Assembly (NCBI GenBank): GCA_002732685.1
Contig: NVRS01000004.1
Coordinates: forward strand, 31,263 to 42,615
DNA length: 11,353 bases
Source of the DNA: Robiginitomaculum sp.
Lineage (GTDB): Bacteria > Pseudomonadota > Alphaproteobacteria > Caulobacterales > Maricaulaceae
Direction: 5' to 3'
Shown here: positions 6,713 through 11,353 of the stretch, in pieces
Layout: every line of letters begins with the position of its first letter
Position numbering within the stretch: the stretch's first letter is position 1
The notes under the pieces: generated by a model
Database searches by the model: none
What the model was told of the DNA's origin: nothing
The model's input: the letters and a program-made list of their open reading frames with translations, nothing else
Program-made: the position numbers and the translations under genes

Positions 6713-9700
6713 CTACTTTGCATTCTTCGTATCCCATTGCTCCGTAGCCACTACATCGCGCGGGGTGATAGTTGCTCCGTCTTTGGCTTTGAAATATTTC
6801 CAAGAGCGTTCACATTTAGTAAAACCGTCAGCTTTTAAGTCTTCAATCGCAACGCCGTCCACCCCAGTAGGTATAACGCCAGATAGATCACATTCACTGA
6901 CGATAAGATAATCTGCCAATGTATCCACCGGAGCCGCCGGGTCGGGATAGACGTCTTTGCGGGTTATGTTGAGCGCTGTTAGCGCAGCGGTCAAACTAGA
7001 TTCCGCAGGTGCGTGAACACGGGCTTCGAGACTAGACTTGATAACACCGTCTTTGCGCAAAGGTTCAATTGTTTCTGAAACCCGGGAGCGGAAAGCTAGT
7101 AGCGCTTCCATATGTTTAGCTAAACTTTCATTGCTCCATGTATCTTCGTTCACAGGAAACTCGTGCAAATGAACGGAACCGTCTGCATCTTCATGCCGTG
7201 TCTGCCAAACCTCTTCCATAGTGAAGCTGAGAATTGGCGCGAGCCATAATGTCAGACGGTTAAACAGCTGGTCCATAACGGTGCGGCAAGCGCGGCGTCT
7301 GGTGCTGTCTAGGGGGTCACAATAGAGCGCGTCCTTGCGAATATCAAAATAGAAAGCCGACAGATCGTTGGTGCAAAAATTAAACAGGGCCGTATAAACT
7401 TTCTTGAAATCATGGGTTTTGTAGGCGGCTTTCACCAGAGCGTCCAGTTCGGACAATCTGTGCAACACCCATTGCTCTAGCGCCGGCATATCGGCGTAAT
7501 CCACCGCATCAGCTTCCTCGTAACCGTCCAGCGCACCGATCATATAACGCAAAGTGTTGCGCAGTTTACGGTAGGCATCGGCGGCAGTTTTGATGATTTC
7601 GTCACCAATCCTAAGGTCGTCGGTGAAGTCGGAACTCGCTACCCACAAACGCAAAATATCGGCGCCGTATTGGCGGATGATTTGCTCGGGCGCGATGGTA
7701 TTGCCGAGGGATTTACTCATCTTGCGACCATCTTCAGCCATGACAAATCCGTGGGTTAGCACGGCCTTGTAAGGCGCTTCACCGTAATTGGCGCAACTTT
7801 CGAGGAGCGAACTTTGGAACCAGCCGCGATGTTGGTCTGTACCCTCAAGGTAAAGATCAGCACGGTCTGTTAAATCGTCGCGTTGCTTAAGACAGAACGC
7901 ATGGGTCGAACCGCTGTCAAACCAGACATCGAGAATATCGGTTACCTTCGTCCAACCTTCGTTGTCTTCTGGCATGAAAGTTTCCAGTGATGTGTCGAAC
8001 CAACCATCCACACCCTGCGCTTCTACGGCGGCAAGGATGCGGGCATTTATAGCGTCTGCATCATCGCGTTCGGTGTGTAGGCGACCATCCGTGTCTACTA
8101 TCAAAGTGATCGGCACACCCCAATTGCGTTGACGGGAAATCAGCCAATCGGGTCTGTCTTCGACCATAGCGCGGATGCGGTTTTCACCCCGCGCCGGATA
8201 CCATGTGGTGTCCTTGATGGCGGCCAGCGCTTTACCGCGCAGGTCATTTTTGGACATAGAGACAAACCACTGCGGCGTGGCGCGGCGGATAACCGGAGCT
8301 TTGGAGCGCCAGCTATGAGCATCGCGCAGCATGGTGATACCGCGCGCCAAAAGATTGCCGCACTCCATCAGGGCTTTCAAGACTTCGGGATTAGCCTTAC
8401 CGTCCTGCCCGCGCTTCTTGCCGCTGGTGCGGATAACATCCAGACCTTGCAAGCGTTCCGGCATGATGTCCGTATAACAACCATCGTCATCGAGGGTCAT
8501 GGGAACGATAGGGTCGATATTTGCTTCTACCCGATGAGCATGCCATACATTCCATACTATATAGTCATCGTCACCATGGGAGGGTGCTGTATGCACAAAC
8601 CCAGTACCCGCGTCTGCGGACACGTGATGGCCAGGAAGCAAAGGTACATCAAAATCAAATTTTCCTTCTGCGCCATCCATATCCTTGAGAGGATGCGCAC
8701 ATAAAAGCCTATCTAAAGCTTCGTTAATTTCCTCTTCAAGCAATGTTAGGCCATTCTCAGCAATTCCAGCAGCTTTCCGAACGCTTTCAGATAAGCTTTC
8801 GGCTAGAATTAGCTTGTCGCCAACCTTTGACCAAGGTTCATAAGGTAAATCCGCATCAATTTCATCAACACGATAGTGATTGTATTTAACGTAACCCTCT
8901 TGCTGTTTTAATTTTGGTGAGTACGCAATCGCCCTATTTGCTGGAATTGTCCATGGGGTCGTCGTCCAAATTACTATTGAACTACCAACATATCGGCTTG
9001 AAATAATATCAACAACCTTGCGATCTTCTTCGGATTCATGCGCAAAGTGGAAAACAGATCGAACAGGAAATTTAACATATATCTGCGTCGCTCTGCGGTC
9101 TGCGTATTCCACTTCGGCTTCGGCTAAGGCAGTGCGTTCTACGGGGCTCCACATGATTGGTTTTGAACCACGATATAATTGACCGGAATTTGCTATTTTT
9201 AAAAGTTCACCGCAGATGATAGATTCGGATTTAAACTCCATGGTTTTGTAGGGATGATCCCAATCGCCTATCACGCCGAGGCGTTTAAATTCCTCCCTCT
9301 GCACACCGAGCCATTCACCCGCATATTCGCGGCACCGCGAGCGAAATTCACTGCCCGGTACTTGGTCTTTGGTGCGGCCTTTACCACGAAATTCTTCTTC
9401 GACTTTCCATTCAATGGGCAAGCCGTGGCAATCCCAGCCTGGTACATAATTGGCATTATAACCAAGGCCTTGCTGGGCTTTGACAACAATATCTTTCAGG
9501 ATTTTATTCATGGCCGTACCGATATGAATATGGCCATTGGCATAAGGCGGGCCGTCGTGCAGAACATAGGTCGGTTTGTCCGCGCACTGCTTACGCAGTG
9601 TATTATACAAATCTATTTTATCCCAATGGGCCAGCCATTCAGGTTCCTTGCGCGGCAGTCCTGCCCGCATAGGGAAACCGGTTTTTGGTAAGAATAAAGT

Positions 9701-9748
9701 TTCGCGGTAATCGCGGGCATCTTCATTGTTATTTGGAGAATCAGTCAT
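6713..9748 (-). CDS. ileS: Isoleucyl-tRNA synthetase
   Basis: This class I synthetase charges tRNA-Ile in the cytoplasm. Its 1011 aa is slightly longer than E. coli IleS. The N-terminal block PKTGFPMRAGLP and HDGPPYANG are followed by the HIGH-type signature, here HIGT at 75-78. VPGWDCHGLPIEWK is intact. The CP1 editing domain contains WTTTPWTIPANRA (261-273) and GTGFVHTAPSHGDDDY (about 382-397). KMSKS is at 676-680 and is followed by the anticodon-binding helical region. The C-terminal zinc site is degenerate: CERS starts at C979 with Ser in place of the second Cys, and the second Cys pair is missing. I recall this as usual in alphaproteobacterial IleS. The start at 9748 matches the family N-terminus but has no clear Shine-Dalgarno. 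DNA coding for about residues 170-369 is notably AT-rich. Confidence 0.97.
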   Translation of the reverse strand: MTDSPNNNEDARDYRETLFLPKTGFPMRAGLPRKEPEWLAHWDKIDLYNTLRKQCADKPTYVLHDGPPYANGHIHIGTAMNKILKDIVVKAQQGLGYNANYVPGWDCHGLPIEWKVEEEFRGKGRTKDQVPGSEFRSRCREYAGEWLGVQREEFKRLGVIGDWDHPYKTMEFKSESIICGELLKIANSGQLYRGSKPIMWSPVERTALAEAEVEYADRRATQIYVKFPVRSVFHFAHESEEDRKVVDIISSRYVGSSIVIWTTTPWTIPANRAIAYSPKLKQQEGYVKYNHYRVDEIDADLPYEPWSKVGDKLILAESLSESVRKAAGIAENGLTLLEEEINEALDRLLCAHPLKDMDGAEGKFDFDVPLLPGHHVSADAGTGFVHTAPSHGDDDYIVWNVWHAHRVEANIDPIVPMTLDDDGCYTDIMPERLQGLDVIRTSGKKRGQDGKANPEVLKALMECGNLLARGITMLRDAHSWRSKAPVIRRATPQWFVSMSKNDLRGKALAAIKDTTWYPARGENRIRAMVEDRPDWLISRQRNWGVPITLIVDTDGRLHTERDDADAINARILAAVEAQGVDGWFDTSLETFMPEDNEGWTKVTDILDVWFDSGSTHAFCLKQRDDLTDRADLYLEGTDQHRGWFQSSLLESCANYGEAPYKAVLTHGFVMAEDGRKMSKSLGNTIAPEQIIRQYGADILRLWVASSDFTDDLRIGDEIIKTAADAYRKLRNTLRYMIGALDGYEEADAVDYADMPALEQWVLHRLSELDALVKAAYKTHDFKKVYTALFNFCTNDLSAFYFDIRKDALYCDPLDSTRRRACRTVMDQLFNRLTLWLAPILSFTMEEVWQTRHEDADGSVHLHEFPVNEDTWSNESLAKHMEALLAFRSRVSETIEPLRKDGVIKSSLEARVHAPAESSLTAALTALNITRKDVYPDPAAPVDTLADYLIVSECDLSGVIPTGVDGVAIEDLKADGFTKCERSWKYFKAKDGATITPRDVVATEQWDTKNAK

Positions 9749-9817
9749 GGAAAAATCTTTAAAATGGAAGTGTTAACCTTTAAGCCACCTTATAAGCTAT
9801 TTAGGGGCCACAAATAT

Positions 9818-9842
9818 CCCGGCACCTCTTTAGGTAACCGGG
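9818..9842 (-). promoter_or_regulatory. Hairpin in the ileS leader
   Basis: CCCGG pairs with CCGGG, and after a small internal loop ACCT pairs with AGGT around a 4-nt loop. It lies in the 143-bp region upstream of ileS, about 70 nt before the start. No T-run follows on either strand, so it is not a normal terminator. It could be a 5' leader structure or a 3'-end stabiliser of the upstream aminotransferase mRNA. Confidence 0.4.
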
Positions 9843-9854
9843 CTACTAATTCGT

Positions 9855-9872
9855 ATGCTTATAAGCATTATA
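9855..9872 (-). promoter_or_regulatory. Candidate ileS -10 box overlapping a 14-bp palindrome
   Basis: On the minus strand a perfect TATAAT (9872-9867) shares its last two bases with the perfect palindrome ATGCTTATAAGCAT (9855-9868). The -35 region is poor (ATGAAA at 17-bp spacing). A second TTATAAGC (plus-strand reading) is at 9790-9797, closer to ileS. This suggests an ileS promoter with a possible operator, but the -10 match alone in AT-rich DNA is weak evidence. Confidence 0.4.
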
Positions 9873-9891
9873 CATTTCACTTGGCCAAATT

Positions 9892-11058
9892 TCATGGGCG
9901 GGACGTAACACAGCCCAGTGCATCAAACAAGCGGTCAATATCAGTGTCTGTGTTATAGAGATGCGGGGTTACGCGTACTGAATTACCGCGCACGGATACA
10001 AATATATTATCTGCGGCCAATTTTTCGGCCAACCCGTCTGGTACGCCACCGCTAAACTCTAGGCCAACATAATGGGGCGAACGAAATTTATCGTCCACCA
10101 CACGCAATCCGAGTTGTCGGGCATGATCTGCCATACGGGAATTTCGGGCACCCAATGTAGCCGAAATATTCGCAACACCCCAGTCCAACAATTGGTTAAG
10201 CGCAGCACAAGCAGCCATGACCTGCCCGGGGTTGGATTTCTCGCCCATATCGAAGCGTCTAGCACCCGGCTGAAACTCGTCTTGGTAATCGACGAGCCTT
10301 GCGAAATCTTCAGAACCCTTACGGTTCATCCAGTTATGCTCAAGCGGCACGCCGCCCTGCCATTCGGCCGCAACATACAAATAGGCCAAAGTATAAGGCC
10401 CCAGCAGCCATTTATACCCTGCGGCAACCATGAAATCCGGGCGCACGGTATTGACATCAAACGGCATAGCGCCAAGGGACTGGGTCAAATCGAGCACCAG
10501 CTTCGCACCTATATCTCGCGTAGCCTTACCGATAATTTCCAAATCTAGATATCCTCCATCTGCCCAATGGGTCGCTGGCAGTGCCAGAATTTCTGTGCGC
10601 GGGCTGATGGTTCGTAAAACGGCTGCCGTCCAGTCGCCGTTATCTGGGCGTTCAGCCGTCACTATCTTGCCGCCGCAAGCTTTGGCTTTTACGCGCCACG
10701 GATACACATGGGAAGGGAATTGATCCTTAATGACCAATATTTCCCCGCCTTTGCTCAAAGGAAGATTATTAGCAGCAACCTGTATGCCGTAACTGGCAGA
10801 CGGCACCAACGCCATATTATCGCTTTTGGTATTGACCATTTTAGCGGCCAATTCTCGGAGCTGTTCCGTGTAGGTGAAAAAACTGGATCCACCATAAGTC
10901 CATGGTTGGATTTTATACCGGATGCCTGTCTCTGCCGCTTGCACAGCAGACTTCATCAGAGGCCCCATATAGGCACAGTTCAAATAAGCAATATCGTCCG
11001 GCATGTCGAACAAGTGACGTTGGTTGGCAATGTGGTTATTTGAATGGTTTTCTGGCAT
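9892..11058 (-). CDS. PLP-dependent class V aminotransferase-fold enzyme
   Basis: The 388-aa product belongs to the aminotransferase class V family, which includes cysteine desulfurases, isopenicillin N epimerase-like enzymes and kynureninase-like enzymes. Visible landmarks are AYLNCAYMGP near the N-terminus (24-33), the cofactor phosphate region PSASYGIQVAA (86-96), LPATHWADGGYLDL (160-173), VLDLTQSLGAMPFD with D190 and Q193 contacting the pyridine ring, and the Schiff-base lysine K216 in AAGYKWLLGPY. The C-terminal small domain ends with a VRVTPHLYNTDTDIDRL block. I see no Cys loop typical of cysteine desulfurases, so IscS/SufS-type function is unlikely; the substrate is unknown. GAGGA is spaced 6 nt before the ATG, and a promoter candidate lies at 11083-11110. 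It ends 143 bp before ileS and seems to be transcribed alone. Confidence 0.85.
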   Translation of the reverse strand: MPENHSNNHIANQRHLFDMPDDIAYLNCAYMGPLMKSAVQAAETGIRYKIQPWTYGGSSFFTYTEQLRELAAKMVNTKSDNMALVPSASYGIQVAANNLPLSKGGEILVIKDQFPSHVYPWRVKAKACGGKIVTAERPDNGDWTAAVLRTISPRTEILALPATHWADGGYLDLEIIGKATRDIGAKLVLDLTQSLGAMPFDVNTVRPDFMVAAGYKWLLGPYTLAYLYVAAEWQGGVPLEHNWMNRKGSEDFARLVDYQDEFQPGARRFDMGEKSNPGQVMAACAALNQLLDWGVANISATLGARNSRMADHARQLGLRVVDDKFRSPHYVGLEFSGGVPDGLAEKLAADNIFVSVRGNSVRVTPHLYNTDTDIDRLFDALGCVTSRP

Positions 11059-11082
11059 GTCTTATCCTCAAGAATTATCGGC

Positions 11083-11110
11083 ACTATAATAGCAGGTTCC
11101 AAAGCAACAA
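11083..11110 (-). promoter_or_regulatory. Candidate promoter for the class V aminotransferase gene
   Basis: On the minus strand, -35 TTGTTG (11110-11105), a 16-bp spacer, and -10 TATAGT (11088-11083). The -10 box matches five of six bases and the -35 box only three. The leader would be about 18 nt and would contain the GAGGA ribosome binding site. Confidence 0.4.
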
Positions 11111-11128
11111 GCTTAATTGGCCTCTTGC

Positions 11129-11156
11129 TTGCAACGCAAATGATGAAAATTAAACT
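11129..11156 (+). promoter_or_regulatory. Candidate promoter for the partial membrane-protein gene
   Basis: -35 TTGCAA (11129-11134), a 16-bp spacer, and -10 TAAACT (11151-11156). The -10 box matches four of six bases. The -35 region is in an imperfect inverted repeat around TTGCTTGCAACGCAA. It is divergent from the aminotransferase promoter, whose -35 box is about 20 bp away. Confidence 0.3.
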
Positions 11157-11173
11157 ATCATTTGGAGTGTACC

Positions 11174-11353
11174 ATGTTGGGACAGTATACCGCAGCTACC
11201 ATTATGTTTTTTATCACGGTAGGCTTTGCCGCATTGTTCTGGTTACCGGCGCTTAAATTCAAGCATAAAAATCCGTTATTGAGATTCTACTGGAAAGGTT
11301 TTTGGGCTTTCCTAAGCGGGATAACTGCTTTGGCGGGCATACAATCCGTATTG
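11174..11353 (+). CDS. Small membrane protein, C-terminus beyond the window
   Basis: An open frame starts at ATG 11174 with GGAG 6 nt upstream and remains open for all 60 codons to the window edge. It begins MLGQYTAATIMFFITVGF. Two hydrophobic stretches, about residues 6-27 and 44-60, flank a basic loop (KFKHKNPLLRFYWK), suggesting an inner-membrane protein with at least two helices; the positive loop would face the cytoplasm. I do not recognise the family. The gene is divergent from the aminotransferase gene with 115 bp between starts. Support comes from the good ribosome binding site, the hydrophobic pattern and lack of a competing gene; the reading frame beyond 11353 is unseen. Confidence 0.6.
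   Translation, partial: MLGQYTAATIMFFITVGFAALFWLPALKFKHKNPLLRFYWKGFWAFLSGITALAGIQSVL

Noticed and set aside
8129..8704. 191-aa open frame on the plus strand inside ileS
   Set aside because: It is antisense to highly conserved IleS sequence; the long frame reflects codon bias on the other strand.
9254..9691. 145-aa plus-strand frame opposite the ileS 5' part
   Set aside because: It lies opposite the HIGT-containing catalytic region of ileS and has no domain features of its own.
9764..9958. 64-aa plus-strand frame starting in the ileS leader
   Set aside because: It has no good Shine-Dalgarno, runs into the end of the aminotransferase gene antisense, and looks like no known protein. A real small protein cannot be fully excluded.
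10072..10548. 158-aa plus-strand frame opposite the aminotransferase gene
   Set aside because: The minus-strand frame there carries the PLP lysine and other family motifs; this is its shadow.
11044..11256. 70-aa plus-strand frame overlapping the start of the terminal membrane-protein gene
   Set aside because: It overlaps the aminotransferase start and uses another frame from the ATG at 11174, which has the better ribosome site and a clear hydrophobic pattern.

Overview
The window looks like ordinary chromosomal DNA of an alphaproteobacterium of moderate GC, roughly 40 to 55 percent by local hand counts. Three things point there: a DUF3035/BamF-type lipoprotein gene, an isoleucyl-tRNA synthetase with a CxxS remnant of the C-terminal zinc site, and the order ileS, lspA, DUF3035 gene, mutL. 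A marine Hyphomonadales/Maricaulales-type organism would fit, but that is only an impression. I see no phage, transposase, CRISPR, toxin or defence genes, and no rRNA or tRNA genes.

Layout from left to right. Positions 45-1485 (+) hold two overlapping rRNA-modification genes: an RluB-type pseudouridine synthase and the RsmD-type 16S rRNA guanine methyltransferase. Only three bases after rsmD ends, a class I PPK2 polyphosphate kinase gene ends from the other strand (1489-2493, -). A 222-bp divergent promoter region (2494-2715) separates ppk2 from a gene of the isocitrate lyase/PEP mutase superfamily (2716-3531, +), which converges with mutL across four bases. Then comes a minus-strand block read from right to left: ileS (9748-6713), lspA (6617-6084), bamF-like (5993-5457) and mutL (5371-3536). 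Further right is a class V aminotransferase-fold enzyme (11058-9892, -). Divergent from it is the start of a small membrane protein that runs off the window (11174 onward, +).

Functional links. RluB and RsmD both mature rRNA. LspA removes signal peptides from lipoproteins, and its neighbour encodes a lipoprotein of the outer-membrane assembly family. MutL carries the endonuclease motif, so mismatch repair here probably does not need MutH. PPK2, the PEP mutase-like enzyme and the aminotransferase are single-gene units without an evident pathway link.

I find no clearly new multi-gene system. The most interesting signals are in the control regions. A strong intrinsic-terminator hairpin has a U-tract that ends one base before the mutL ATG and would enclose the only candidate mutL ribosome binding site. 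Two 7-3-7 palindromes sit at the two divergent promoters between ppk2 and the PEP mutase-like gene. A 74-bp REP-like palindromic element fills most of the ileS-lspA gap and supplies part of the lspA Shine-Dalgarno sequence. An AT-rich stretch covers the editing-domain part of ileS.
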